Both the position numbers and the translations under genes were made by a program. Positions 52,840 to 61,821 of a stretch of 64,000 nucleotides of DNA are shown here, piece by piece. Below the pieces are notes generated by a model, which was not told the origin of the DNA, ran no database searches, and saw only the letters and a list, made by a program, of their open reading frames with translations. This DNA is from Pseudomonas viridiflava (lineage in GTDB: Bacteria; Pseudomonadota; Gammaproteobacteria; Pseudomonadales; Pseudomonadaceae), in contig NZ_UUIS01000073.1 of the NCBI RefSeq assembly GCF_900589395.1, positions 1 to 64,000 on the forward strand, given 5' to 3'. How positions within the stretch are numbered: the first letter of the stretch is position 1; each line of letters starts with the position of its first letter.

Positions 52840-53745
52840 TTAGCCAGGCAGCACCGCACAGATCGTCTTGAGCGTCTGGCGCAGCCAGCGGTGCGCCGGG
52901 TCCTTGTCGAAGCGCGGGTGCCAGGCCTGGATCACCGTCACTTCTTCCAGATCAAGCGGCACATCGAAGGCGCGCATGCGCAACCCCAGGCCCTGCATGC
53001 CCCAGATCACAGGTTCCGGCAGCGGCAGCAACAGGTCTGAACCGGCCACGCCAAAGATGGCCGAGTGAAAGTGCGGGGTGATCAACGCCACCCGGCGCTG
53101 CAACCCCAGCGCCGCCAGCGCCGGATCGATCGGTCCCTGGGCACGACCGCGGCGCGAGACGCTGACATGGTCGAACGCGGCAAAGCGCTCAGGGGTGATG
53201 GGCGCCTCGAAAATCGGGTGGCCTTCGCGCGCCAGGCAACAGAACCGAGTGGTGAACAGGCTTTGCATCTTGATTTCCGGGCCGAAGTTGCGGCGCGAGG
53301 CAATGTAAAGGTCGATGCGCCCTTCGCGCAGGGCATCGTCGTCGCCCATGCCCTCGGGCACGAAACGCAAGGTGCAGCCCGGTGCACCGGCGCGCATGGC
53401 GTCCATCAGCCGCGCGCCAAAGGTGCCGAAGAACACATCGTTGGAGCGCACATTGAAACAACGTTGCAAAGTGCCCATGTCAACCTCGTCACGGGCCTGG
53501 AACACCTGCCCGGCCTGCTCCAGCAGCTCGCGCACCTGAGCCTGCAATGCCTGTGCCCGGGGCGTGGGCACCAGGCCGCGGCCGGCGCGCACCAGCACCG
53601 GATCGCCCAGCGCTTCGCGGATGCGGGTCAGGGTACGGCTCATCGCCGCCGGGCTCAGGTGCATGCGCCGTGCCGCGCCCACCACGCTGCCCTCGTCGAG
53701 CAGGGCATCGAGGGCGATCAAAAGATTAAGGTCCGGGAGTTGCAT
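52840..53745 (-). CDS. LysR-family transcriptional regulator
   Basis: A 301-residue LysR protein starting MQLPDLNLLIALDALLDEGS, with helix-turn-helix AARRMHLSPAAMSRTLTRIR near residues 25-44, of the NodD/LinR-like subgroup. The C-terminal effector domain is complete. It is divergent from the CAP-domain protein gene across a 106-bp gap, which is therefore a candidate target along with its own promoter. Effector unknown. Confidence 0.87.
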   Translation of the reverse strand: MQLPDLNLLIALDALLDEGSVVGAARRMHLSPAAMSRTLTRIREALGDPVLVRAGRGLVPTPRAQALQAQVRELLEQAGQVFQARDEVDMGTLQRCFNVRSNDVFFGTFGARLMDAMRAGAPGCTLRFVPEGMGDDDALREGRIDLYIASRRNFGPEIKMQSLFTTRFCCLAREGHPIFEAPITPERFAAFDHVSVSRRGRAQGPIDPALAALGLQRRVALITPHFHSAIFGVAGSDLLLPLPEPVIWGMQGLGLRMRAFDVPLDLEEVTVIQAWHPRFDKDPAHRWLRQTLKTICAVLPG

Positions 53746-53851
53746 GACGTCATCCGTTGTCAGAGGCTCATGATGATAGCGCGAAGCCAGGCGGGTCGCC
53801 GCCGCCGGTGAAATCGCGCATCATGTGCCCACTGTTGTAAGGGAGTTTTCC

Positions 53852-54736
53852 ATGCGCTTGATATCCACCCTCGTGCCGCTTGCGGCGTTGTCATTGAGTC
53901 TGACGTTCAGCGCCATGGCCACCGCCGATGAAGTCGTTAACCATGAAGAGGGTCGCCTGCAGGAGTCGATCAACAGCTACCGTAGCCAGGTGCAACCCTG
54001 TGCCGGGCAGGCCTCGGCCGAACTGCCGCCGCTGGCCCGCGACCCGCGCCTGATCATGCCGGTCAGCAACACCACCGACCTGCGCCAGGCCATGACCCAG
54101 GCGTCCTATCCGATGGTCACGGTGCAGGCCATCACCCTGTCGGGGCCGCGTGATGCCGAGGCCGCCATGCAGGCGATCCGCGAAAGCTTCTGCCAGGTGG
54201 TGCTCGACCCGCAATTTGTCGACATCGGCATCAGCCGCGAGGGCCGCGACTGGCGCATCGTGCTGGCACGTCCATTGCTGACCGCGCGCCTGGGCAGTTC
54301 GCAAAACGAAGGCCAGGCGATCCTGAGCTTTCTCAATACCGCCCGCAGCCAGCCGCGCCAGTGCGGCGAGCAGTCGTTCAATGCTGCCGCACCCCTGAAC
54401 TGGAACGCCAGCCTGGCGGCGGCCGCCGAAGGCCACAGCCGCTCGATGGCCAACAACAATTTTTTCGATCACAAGGGCCGCAATGGCGATACTCCCGGTG
54501 ATCGTGCCGAGCTGGCCGGCTACCTGGCCCAGCAGATTGGCGAGAACATCGCCGCCGGGCAGGACAACGCGCGCAAGGTGGTCGACGGCTGGCTGGCCAG
54601 CCCCGGCCATTGTGCGGTGCTGATGAACCCCGGCTACAGCGAGGTGGGCGCCGCCTACGCCGCTGACCCGAAAAGCAACGCGGGCATCTACTGGACAGCG
54701 CTGTTCGGTGCGCCGGCCCAGGGCGGCGCCGAGTGA
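53852..54736 (+). CDS. secreted CAP-domain (SCP/PR1-like) protein
   Basis: A 294-residue protein with a signal peptide (MRLISTLVPLAALSLSLTFS to about residue 28), an N-terminal region with two Cys of unknown fold, and a C-terminal CAP domain (about 160-290). The domain keeps FFDHKGRNGDTPGDR, IGENIAAGQ and WLASPGHCAVLMNPGYSEVG. Bacterial CAP proteins are extracytoplasmic and poorly defined in function. GGGAG precedes the ATG at 53852. Divergent from a LysR gene. Confidence 0.88.
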   Translation: MRLISTLVPLAALSLSLTFSAMATADEVVNHEEGRLQESINSYRSQVQPCAGQASAELPPLARDPRLIMPVSNTTDLRQAMTQASYPMVTVQAITLSGPRDAEAAMQAIRESFCQVVLDPQFVDIGISREGRDWRIVLARPLLTARLGSSQNEGQAILSFLNTARSQPRQCGEQSFNAAAPLNWNASLAAAAEGHSRSMANNNFFDHKGRNGDTPGDRAELAGYLAQQIGENIAAGQDNARKVVDGWLASPGHCAVLMNPGYSEVGAAYAADPKSNAGIYWTALFGAPAQGGAE

Positions 54737-54741
54737 GCGAT

Positions 54742-54791
54742 TCAGGGAATCTTGTGCGCCGGCTGCGGCCCAATCTCAGGTGATTCCCTGA
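54742..54791 (+). repeat. inverted repeat between the CAP gene and the small ORF
   Basis: TCAGGGAATC (54742-54751) and GATTCCCTGA (54782-54791) are perfect 10-bp arms around a 30-nt G+C-rich loop. The left arm begins 5 bp after the CAP gene stop and the right arm ends just before the GGAG of the next small gene, so the structure could control translation or read-through there. No T-tract follows. Confidence 0.55.
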
Positions 54792-54803
54792 TGGAGAACG
54801 ACC

Positions 54804-54968
54804 ATGACCGCCTCGAACGATAAAGAACACGCACAACGCGAAGACCTGGACCACAAGCCAGAAAATGCCGGCAACGTGGGTGAGCAGAACAAACAGGCCA
54901 ATGAAAAAGGCGAGCAGCCAAGGCCCCGGGAGCAGCCCGACGGCACGGCCGAAGAAGGGCCTCAATAG
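54804..54968 (+). CDS. small disordered hydrophilic protein (54 aa)
   Basis: A 54-residue protein beginning MTASNDKEHAQREDLDHKPE and ending GTAEEGPQ. It has no hydrophobic residues beyond a few Leu and Val, is rich in Glu, Gln, Asn, Lys and Pro, and has no signal peptide, so it should be intrinsically disordered. GGAG lies 7 nt before the ATG. It resembles small stress-type hydrophilic proteins in composition only. It is convergent with the next LysR gene, two bases apart. Confidence 0.6.
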   Translation: MTASNDKEHAQREDLDHKPENAGNVGEQNKQANEKGEQPRPREQPDGTAEEGPQ

Positions 54969-54969
54969 G

Positions 54970-55905
54970 TCACAGCAACCCTCGGGCGGCACAGACCTTG
55001 ACCACCTGCTCGCGCAGCCAGCCGTTGGCTTCCAGGCGTTCGGCCTGTTCGCTCCAGATCATGTCCAGGGTAAAGCCTGGCAACCGGGACGGCAGTTCGC
55101 ACACGCCCAGCCAGGGCTCGTTGCCCAGCAGGGCTTCGATACGCCGCGGCAGCGCCAGCACGCAATCGCTGCCTTCGAGCAATTGCAAGGCGGCGCGGTA
55201 GCTGTTGCTGCGCACGGCAATTTCACGGGTCAGGCCCTGCTGGCGCAGCCAGCCATCGACCATGTTGTTATCCGACGTCCACGGCGTGGGGTAGACATGC
55301 CGCCTGGCCGCGTAGGCCTCAAGCTCCAGCCGGGCGTCGACCGGCAGGCTCTGGCGGTCCATCACGCACACCAGATCGTCCTCAAGCAGCACCTGGCTGC
55401 ACACACCCGCCGGCAAGCGGTGAAAGCCCGGGCCAAAGCACAGCGCCAGGTCATAGCGACCCTCTTGCAGGGCATCGGCCGGCAGGTCCCGGTCGAGTTT
55501 GTGCACATTGACCGTGACGGCAAACCCCGCCTCGTCAAAACCGCGCATCAGGTGCGGCAACACCAGCAATTCGAAATATTCGGGCGCGCACAGGTTGAAC
55601 ACCGTGGCTTGCTGGCGCGGGTCGAAGGTCATCAGCCCGTCATGGCACAGGTTGACCTGATGCAGGATCTGTTGCACGTGGCTCAACATGGCCACCGCCT
55701 TGCGGGTCGGGTGCATGCCATTGCGGGTGCTGATGAACAGGTCGTCGTCGAACTGGACGCGCAGTTTTTTCAGGCAATAGCTGACGGTCGACTGGCTGAC
55801 GTGCAGCGCCTCGGACACCAGGGTCAGGTTGCGCTGCTCATAGACCGACACGAAGACCATCAGGTCCTGCATGTCGAGTTTGCGAAGGGCGTTGCTGTTG
55901 AGCAT
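54970..55905 (-). CDS. LysR-family transcriptional regulator
   Basis: A 311-residue LysR-type regulator (MLNSNALRKLDMQDLMVFVS at the start; VSEALHVSQSTVSYCLKKLR as the recognition helix, about residues 31-50), with a full effector-binding domain. It lies directly downstream of the minus-strand CynX-type MFS gene with a 58-bp gap and may share its transcript or regulate it. Effector unknown. Confidence 0.87.
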   Translation of the reverse strand: MLNSNALRKLDMQDLMVFVSVYEQRNLTLVSEALHVSQSTVSYCLKKLRVQFDDDLFISTRNGMHPTRKAVAMLSHVQQILHQVNLCHDGLMTFDPRQQATVFNLCAPEYFELLVLPHLMRGFDEAGFAVTVNVHKLDRDLPADALQEGRYDLALCFGPGFHRLPAGVCSQVLLEDDLVCVMDRQSLPVDARLELEAYAARRHVYPTPWTSDNNMVDGWLRQQGLTREIAVRSNSYRAALQLLEGSDCVLALPRRIEALLGNEPWLGVCELPSRLPGFTLDMIWSEQAERLEANGWLREQVVKVCAARGLL

Positions 55906-55963
55906 GGTGAGGTCTCGCCGGCGCTGATCGGATCCGCCGATAGCACAATAGCATCAAACCCTT

Positions 55964-57199
55964 TCAGGCGGCAGGCGCCGTCGCCGTTGCCTGCCTGATC
56001 TGCAGGTGACGAGCGTAGGTGCGCGGATCAAAGCGCACTACCATCAGCAGCATGATTGCCACCAGCATCAGCAACGACCACCAGGCGGCACTGAAACTGC
56101 CCAGTTGATCGCGCAGCACCCCGGCCAGCAAGGGCGACAGGCTGGCGATCAGGTAACCGATGCCTTGCACGAACGCAGTCAGGGCGCCGGCGCGCTGTGG
56201 CTCATCGAGGTGGTCCATCGAGACGATCAGGCTCATGGGGAACAACCCGCCAATGCCCAGCCCCAGCAGGCTGGCCCACACCAGGCTGGCCTGTTGCGGC
56301 GCCAGGATCAGGCCGGCAAAGCCGCACAGCATCAAGCCCAGCAACGCTGCCACTACCCAGCGCTTGTCGCGGCTGCGGTTGGCCAGCGCCGGCACCACCA
56401 GCCCCGACACCACCTCCATCAGGGTCAGGTAACCGAGCAGCAGGCCGGCATGTTGCTCGCTCCAGCCCTGCTCCACGTAATAAGGCGCCAGCCACGCCAG
56501 CACGCAGGTGTAGGCCGCCGTGCCCAGGCCGAAGAACACGCCCAGCGTCCAGGCCCGCGGCAGACGGGCAAACGAAACGCCGCGCGAGGCCACGGGCGAG
56601 CTGCCGTCGTGCAAGCGGCGGCGCTGCCAGGTCCACAGCATCAGCCCCAGCACCGCCAGCACGGCCCAGATGGCCAGGCCCGCACGCCAGCTGCCGGTCA
56701 GGCTCAGCACCGAGGGCGCCAGTGACGCCGACAGCGCCGCGCCGCCCATGATCGCCGTCACGTACAGCCCCATGCACAGCGACACATGGTCCTTGAAGCG
56801 GGTCTTGATCAGGGTCGGCATCAAGGCCTGGACCATGGCAATCCCCAGACCTGCCAGCACGGCGCTGACAATCAGGTAAAGGCTGGAATCAGCGAACAGA
56901 CGTGCCACGGTGGCCAGGCCGATCACCCACAGCGACAGGCTGATGCTGCGGTACAGCCCCAAATGGCCGGCCAGGCGCAGGCCGAAGAACATCGCCAGCC
57001 CCATGGCCATGACCGGCAGCATGGTCAGCAACGACGCCAGGCCGAACCCCAGCGGTATCTCCAGGCGAATCGCCGACAACAAGGGCCCCACTGCCGCCAT
57101 CGACGGACGCAGGTTCAAAGCCACGCCGATCAGGCAGGCCAGTAGCCCGAGACGCTGCAGGCGGGTCATGGGCAACGAGGGGGTCGAGGCATCTTGCAC
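55964..57199 (-). CDS. MFS transporter, CynX/NimT family
   Basis: A 411-residue major facilitator with about twelve helices; the N-terminus LIGVALNLRPSMAAVGPLL is typical of the cyanate/2-nitroimidazole (CynX/NimT) group. The start is GTG at 57199 with AGGAG at proper spacing. Probably an efflux or anion carrier; substrate not readable. A LysR gene follows on the same strand. Confidence 0.85.
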   Translation of the reverse strand: MQDASTPSLPMTRLQRLGLLACLIGVALNLRPSMAAVGPLLSAIRLEIPLGFGLASLLTMLPVMAMGLAMFFGLRLAGHLGLYRSISLSLWVIGLATVARLFADSSLYLIVSAVLAGLGIAMVQALMPTLIKTRFKDHVSLCMGLYVTAIMGGAALSASLAPSVLSLTGSWRAGLAIWAVLAVLGLMLWTWQRRRLHDGSSPVASRGVSFARLPRAWTLGVFFGLGTAAYTCVLAWLAPYYVEQGWSEQHAGLLLGYLTLMEVVSGLVVPALANRSRDKRWVVAALLGLMLCGFAGLILAPQQASLVWASLLGLGIGGLFPMSLIVSMDHLDEPQRAGALTAFVQGIGYLIASLSPLLAGVLRDQLGSFSAAWWSLLMLVAIMLLMVVRFDPRTYARHLQIRQATATAPAA

Positions 57200-57292
57200 G
57201 GGAGGCTCCTGTCCGGGTCAGGCCCCCATTAGGCAAAACCGCGCACGGCTGGCGCAAATCAGAAAACAGCGCGCCCTATCGAAAAATCAGGA

Positions 57293-58396
57293 TCAGGCGT
57301 TCTGCTGCCTGCCGGCACACGTCCCCCGGCATCCGGGCCTGGGCGCCTGCGTCTGCACCTCCTGCTCAGGCGCCTCCTCGACCTCAAGCCACCAGCTATC
57401 ACCGTGACTGGGGTACTGCAGGTAAAACGCCTGGCCCATGCGGGGCGTAGTGATGTTGACGTTGTGCTCCCAGGCCAGTGCCAGGATGCGGTCGAACGGC
57501 TCGTGCCACGTATGCATGGACAGGTCGAAAGTGCCGTTGTGGATCGGCAGCAGCCAGCGCCCGCGCAAGTCCTTATGCGCCTGCAGGGTTTCTTCAGGCT
57601 GCATGTGCACCATCGGCCACTCGACGTTGTAGGCACCGGTTTCCATCAGGGTCAGGTCGAACGGGCCGTATTGCTGGCCGATCAGCTTGAAGCCGTCGAA
57701 GTAACCGGTGTCACCGCTGAAAAAGATCCGCTGCGAGCCGTCAATGATCGTCCAGGAACACCACAGGCTGCGGTTGCTGTCCCACAGGCTGCGCCCGGAA
57801 AAATGCTGCGACGGGGTGGCGATGAATTCGATTCCCGCCACCTCGGTGGACTGCCACCAGTTTAACTGGCGCACCTTGTCGGCCGGCACACCCCACGCCA
57901 CCAACGTGTCACCGACGCCCAGCGGCGCCAGGAAATACCCGGTGCGGGCCTGCAGGGCCAGGATGCTCATGCGGTCCAGGTGATCGTAGTGGTTATGCGA
58001 GAGAATCACTGCCGCCAGCGGCGGCAAGTCTTCAAGGCGGATCGGCGGCTGGTGAAACCGCTCGGGACCGGCCCATTGCACCGGCGAGGCACGCTCGGCA
58101 AACACCGGGTCGGTCAACCAGAATTGGCCGCGCAGCTTGAGCAGCACGGTGGAATGGCCCAGGCGCCAGACACTGTTGTCGGGCGCTGCCAGCAGTTGCT
58201 GGCGCGACAAGGGTTGCACGGGAATCGGAGCGGCGGGACGGGTGCCGGCCGGTTTATTGAACAACTGGTCCCAGAACACCCCCAGCGTGCGCATCAGGCT
58301 CAGGGGCTTCATGGGGGCGGCGTTGCGGTAGCGCCCCTGCTCGCGAGGCAAGACTGGCAAGGTCGTGACGTCCGGGGTTCGGTGGGTCTTGGCCAT
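57293..58396 (-). CDS. MBL-fold metallohydrolase (NAPE-PLD / RomA-like)
   Basis: A 367-residue metallo-beta-lactamase-fold protein. The zinc motif HxHxDH appears as SHNHYDHLD near residue 137, with FSGDTGYFDGFK and the later HNGTFDLSMHTWHEP completing the metal site. It is closest to the NAPE-phospholipase D / RomA group, which hydrolyses phospholipid-type or lactone substrates. The start MAKTHRTP at 58396 is preceded by AGGAG. It is divergent from a TetR repressor, which probably controls it through the 15-bp palindrome between them. Confidence 0.85.
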   Translation of the reverse strand: MAKTHRTPDVTTLPVLPREQGRYRNAAPMKPLSLMRTLGVFWDQLFNKPAGTRPAAPIPVQPLSRQQLLAAPDNSVWRLGHSTVLLKLRGQFWLTDPVFAERASPVQWAGPERFHQPPIRLEDLPPLAAVILSHNHYDHLDRMSILALQARTGYFLAPLGVGDTLVAWGVPADKVRQLNWWQSTEVAGIEFIATPSQHFSGRSLWDSNRSLWCSWTIIDGSQRIFFSGDTGYFDGFKLIGQQYGPFDLTLMETGAYNVEWPMVHMQPEETLQAHKDLRGRWLLPIHNGTFDLSMHTWHEPFDRILALAWEHNVNITTPRMGQAFYLQYPSHGDSWWLEVEEAPEQEVQTQAPRPGCRGTCAGRQQNA

Positions 58397-58459
58397 GGGG
58401 GCGCAGCTCCTGAGTGTGCAGATGACGATGAAGGCAAGGTAACAAGGCGAAAAAATTAC

Positions 58460-58474
58460 ACTACACGGTGTAGT
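58460..58474. promoter_or_regulatory. TetR operator palindrome
   Basis: ACTACACGGTGTAGT is a perfect 15-bp palindrome with a single central G, midway between the divergent MBL hydrolase and TetR genes (64 bp from the first, 82 bp from the second). Its size and symmetry fit a TetR dimer. Confidence 0.8.
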
Positions 58475-58555
58475 TTTAAGCTTGCAGGAATGCGTCAGGC
58501 AAGTAAACTGCCAAGTGTAATTTTCTCTAAACGCCTGTTTGAAGCCACGGAATCT

Positions 58556-59167
58556 ATGACCACCCCCCTGCGCCTGACTGATCAAAAACGCGAAGCCATT
58601 GTGTTGGCAGCCATTGCCGAGTTTCGCGACCGGGGGTTTGAAGTTACCAGCATGGACCGCATTGCCGCCCGTGCGCAGGTGTCCAAGCGCACGGTCTATA
58701 ACCATTTTCCGAGCAAGGAAGAACTGTTCGCCGAGATCCTCCAGCGCTTGTGGATCTGCGCCGCGCCCCAGCCCGACGCCGCCTATAGCGCAGAGCGCGG
58801 CTTGCGCGAGCAGTTGCGCGACCTGTTGCAGGTCAAGATGGACACGCTCAACGACAGCAATTTCCTGGGCCTGGCACGTGTGGTGCTGGGTGCAACCATG
58901 CATTCGCCGGACCGCGCCCAGGACTGGATGAACCGCCTGAACGAGCGTGAAGAAACCTTCACCGTGTGGATTCGTGCCGCCCAACAGGATGGCCGTCTCA
59001 AGACCGTAGACCCGGACTTTGCCGCCACCCAGATCCACGCACTGCTCAAGGCCTTTGCCTTCTGGCCGCAACTGACCCTCAACGCCCCGCTGCTGGACGA
59101 ACAAAAACGCCATGATGTCGTGGAGTCGGCGCTGGACATGTTTCTGGGTTGGTATCAATTACCCTGA
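58556..59167 (+). CDS. TetR-family transcriptional regulator
   Basis: A 203-residue TetR protein. N-terminal DNA-binding domain with EAIVLAAIAEFRDRGFEVTS and the recognition region RAQVSKRTVYNHFPSKEELF (residues 41-60), then an all-helical ligand domain. Divergent from the MBL-fold gene with a clear operator between them, so autorepression and repression of that gene are likely. The start MTTPLRLTDQK is chosen by family; the frame runs open upstream through the operator. Confidence 0.9.
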   Translation: MTTPLRLTDQKREAIVLAAIAEFRDRGFEVTSMDRIAARAQVSKRTVYNHFPSKEELFAEILQRLWICAAPQPDAAYSAERGLREQLRDLLQVKMDTLNDSNFLGLARVVLGATMHSPDRAQDWMNRLNEREETFTVWIRAAQQDGRLKTVDPDFAATQIHALLKAFAFWPQLTLNAPLLDEQKRHDVVESALDMFLGWYQLP

Positions 59168-59204
59168 ATATAAAGCTTGAACCTGCCTTCATGGCCCATG
59201 CGAT

Positions 59205-60491
59205 CTATCCCAGCACCCGCCCCCGGCATTCGCCAAAGCCGATCGACACCTGCCCTTCGCCCCGGCAGCGAGCGCGCAGGATGACTTCATCGCCGTCTTG
59301 CAGAAACCGGCGTTCTTCGCCATTGCCCAGCACCACGGCCTGCTGGCCGCCCAGGGTCATCTCCAGCAGGCTGCCCAGCTCGCCGGCCTGCGGGCCGGAC
59401 AAGGTGCCAGTGCCCAGCAGGTCGCCGGCCTGAAGCGTGCAACCGTTGACGCTGTGGTGGGTAACCATCTGCGCCACGGTCCAGTACATGTGCAGGCTGT
59501 TGCTCAATCCCAGGCGTTGCGGCGGCATGTCCTGCCGGCGCATGCGCTCGGTGAGCAGCAGCACCTCAAGCTCGATGTCCAGCGCGCCGCCCTGTTGGTC
59601 GGCCGGATCGAACAGATAGTCCAGAGGCGCCGGGTCGCCGGCCGGTCGCGCCGGTTGTGCACGGCGAAACGGCGCCAGTGCCTCGGCACTGACCACCCAG
59701 GGCGACAGGCTGGTGGCAAAGCTCTTGGACAGGAACGGCCCCAATGGCTGGTATTCCCAGGCCTGGACATCGCGCGCCGACCAGTCGTTGAGCAGGCAGA
59801 AACCGGCAATGTGCCCGGGCGCATCGGCAATGGCGATGGCCTGGCCGTGCACGTTGCCGGGACCGATCCAGACCCCGAGCTCCAGCTCGTAGTCCAGCCG
59901 GCGACATGCCGCCAGCACCGGTGCCGATTCGCCCGGCGGCAGGATCTGGCCATGCGGCCGGGTGATCGGCGTGCCGGAAACACACAAGGTCGAGGCCCGC
60001 CCGTGGTAGGCAATGGGCACGTATTTGTAGTTGGGCAATAAGGGATTGTCCGGACGAAACAGGGTCCCGACATTCGTGGCGTGATGAATGCCGACATAAA
60101 AGTCAGTGTAGTCGCCTACCTGCGCAGGCAGATGCATGCGGCACTCGTCCATGGGCACCAGGCAGGCCGCCAGCGCCTGGTGGTGCAGGCTGTCCTGGTC
60201 GAACAGCACCCGCAAGGCGCTGCGCAGTGCCTGCCAGGCTTGAGGGCCCAGGGCAAAGTAGGCATTGAGGCTCGGCCCGCTGGCGGTTTGCGCTGCCGTG
60301 CAGGCCAGCCCTTCGAACAACCCGGCCTGCACCGCCGCCCCCAGGTCCAGTACGCGGTCGCCGATGGCCACCCCGCCCCGACGACGTTCGTCCAGGTGGC
60401 TGAAGACACCCAGTGGCAGGTTCTGCAGGGGAAAGTCCGGATGACCGTTGGCCGAAGCCAGCCAGCTGCGGCGTTGCATCGCGGTGCTCAT
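59205..60491 (-). CDS. fahA: fumarylacetoacetase
   Basis: A 428-residue fumarylacetoacetate hydrolase, the last step of tyrosine degradation, giving fumarate and acetoacetate. Motifs match the FAH catalytic core: RLDYELELGVWIGPGN (metal-binding Glu), LLNDWSARDVQAWEYQPLG (Asp), FLSKSFATSLSPWVV (Lys), and GTLSGP. The start overlaps the hmgA stop by four bases (ATGA), so the two are coupled. The acetoacetate formed could feed the CoA-transferase at 2-3.5 kb. Also called hmgB in Pseudomonas putida. Confidence 0.95.
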   Translation of the reverse strand: MSTAMQRRSWLASANGHPDFPLQNLPLGVFSHLDERRRGGVAIGDRVLDLGAAVQAGLFEGLACTAAQTASGPSLNAYFALGPQAWQALRSALRVLFDQDSLHHQALAACLVPMDECRMHLPAQVGDYTDFYVGIHHATNVGTLFRPDNPLLPNYKYVPIAYHGRASTLCVSGTPITRPHGQILPPGESAPVLAACRRLDYELELGVWIGPGNVHGQAIAIADAPGHIAGFCLLNDWSARDVQAWEYQPLGPFLSKSFATSLSPWVVSAEALAPFRRAQPARPAGDPAPLDYLFDPADQQGGALDIELEVLLLTERMRRQDMPPQRLGLSNSLHMYWTVAQMVTHHSVNGCTLQAGDLLGTGTLSGPQAGELGSLLEMTLGGQQAVVLGNGEERRFLQDGDEVILRARCRGEGQVSIGFGECRGRVLG

Positions 60492-61786
60492 GACTGCGGC
60501 TCCCGCCCGAAAGTGCGGGCCATGCCGTCCCAGCAATGGTCGTAATCGTTTTGCAGTTGTGGGCATTCCAGCGCATGGCGGCTGGGGCGCAGCACATGAC
60601 CGGTTTCGAACATGAACGCCAGGGTATTTTCGATCTTGTGCGGCACCAGTTCAGCGGCCATCGCGTTCTGCACCGTGAGATGATCGGGCCCGTGGGCACT
60701 CATGCAGTTGTGCAGCGAAGCACCGCCAGGCATGAAGCCTGCGGCCTTGGCATCGTAGACACCTTCGATCAGGCCCATGAATTCGTTCATCCGGTTGCGA
60801 TGAAACCACGGCGGACGAAAGGTGTTCTGCGCCACCATCCAGCGGGGCGGGAAGATCACGAAATCGACATTGGCCTGGCCCGGTACGGCGCCCGGTGAGG
60901 TCAGCACGGTAAAGATCGACGGGTCCGGGTGATCGAAGCTGACCGTGCCCAGGGTGTTGAACAGGCGCAGGTCATAGCGGTACGGCACGTTATTGCCGTG
61001 CCAGCCGACCACGTCGAACGGGGAATGACCCAGGGTCGTGGTCCACAGCCTGCCGAGAAACTTCTGCACCAGCGCCATCGGTTCCTGACGATCCTCGAAC
61101 CAGGCGCACGGCGCCTGGAAATCCCGCGGGTTGGCCAGGCCATTACTGCCGATCGGCCCCAGGTCTGGCAGGCGCAACGGGCAACCGTGGTTCTCGCAAA
61201 GGTAGCCGCTGGCGGTGGCATCGAGCAGGTGCACACTGAACTTCAGCCCACGCGGCAGCACCACGATCTGCTGTGGCGCCACCTCGATCAGGCCCAGTTC
61301 AGTGATGATGCGCAAGCGCCCGTGCTGCGGCACGACCAGCCATTCACCATCGGCGTTGAACAGCGCCCGCTGCATGGACTGGTTGGCCGCGTACACATAG
61401 ACACTGACCCCCTCGGCACGCTCGGCTGCGGCGGTGCGGGCCAGGGCCACCAGGCCGTCGAGAAAGTCGGTGGGTTCGTCCGGCACCTCGAAAGCGTCCC
61501 AGCGCAGCCGGTTGGGGGTCGGCGTGCCGTCCTCAAGGCCCTTGATCTGGCGTGCCAGTGGCGTGTAGGCCGGATGGGCTGCCGACGGCATGATCCGGTA
61601 CAGCCAGGTACGCCGCGCTTCGCTGCGCGGCACGGTGAAGGCCGTGCCGGAAAACTGCTCGGCGTACAGCCCCAGTGCCGGGCGCTGCGGCGAGTTCTGT
61701 CCGACCGGTACCGCGCCGGGCAGCGCCTCGCTGGTGAAGTGGTTGCCGAAACCGCACTGGTAATCCAAGGCAGGCAAGGTTGTCAT
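60488..61786 (-). CDS. hmgA: homogentisate 1,2-dioxygenase
   Basis: A 432-residue iron dioxygenase that opens homogentisate to maleylacetoacetate. The metal ligands are visible: His329 (PPWFHRN), Glu335 (NRMNEFMG) and His365 (CMSAHGPDHL). Length is normal. The ATG at 61786 follows AGGAGAC; upstream in-frame codons lie in the gap to hpd. Loss of this enzyme gives pyomelanin in pseudomonads. It lies 35 bp downstream of hpd and is translationally coupled to fahA. Confidence 0.96.
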   Translation of the reverse strand: MTTLPALDYQCGFGNHFTSEALPGAVPVGQNSPQRPALGLYAEQFSGTAFTVPRSEARRTWLYRIMPSAAHPAYTPLARQIKGLEDGTPTPNRLRWDAFEVPDEPTDFLDGLVALARTAAAERAEGVSVYVYAANQSMQRALFNADGEWLVVPQHGRLRIITELGLIEVAPQQIVVLPRGLKFSVHLLDATASGYLCENHGCPLRLPDLGPIGSNGLANPRDFQAPCAWFEDRQEPMALVQKFLGRLWTTTLGHSPFDVVGWHGNNVPYRYDLRLFNTLGTVSFDHPDPSIFTVLTSPGAVPGQANVDFVIFPPRWMVAQNTFRPPWFHRNRMNEFMGLIEGVYDAKAAGFMPGGASLHNCMSAHGPDHLTVQNAMAAELVPHKIENTLAFMFETGHVLRPSRHALECPQLQNDYDHCWDGMARTFGREPQS

Positions 61787-61821
61787 GGCCGTCTCCTGAT
61801 GTTGTTCTTGTGCCATCGCCA

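Noticed and set aside
58397..59158. Extension of the MBL-fold frame upstream through the TetR gene
   Set aside because: The extension is antisense to a clear TetR gene and crosses its operator; the MBL protein has a well-placed ribosome site at its own start.
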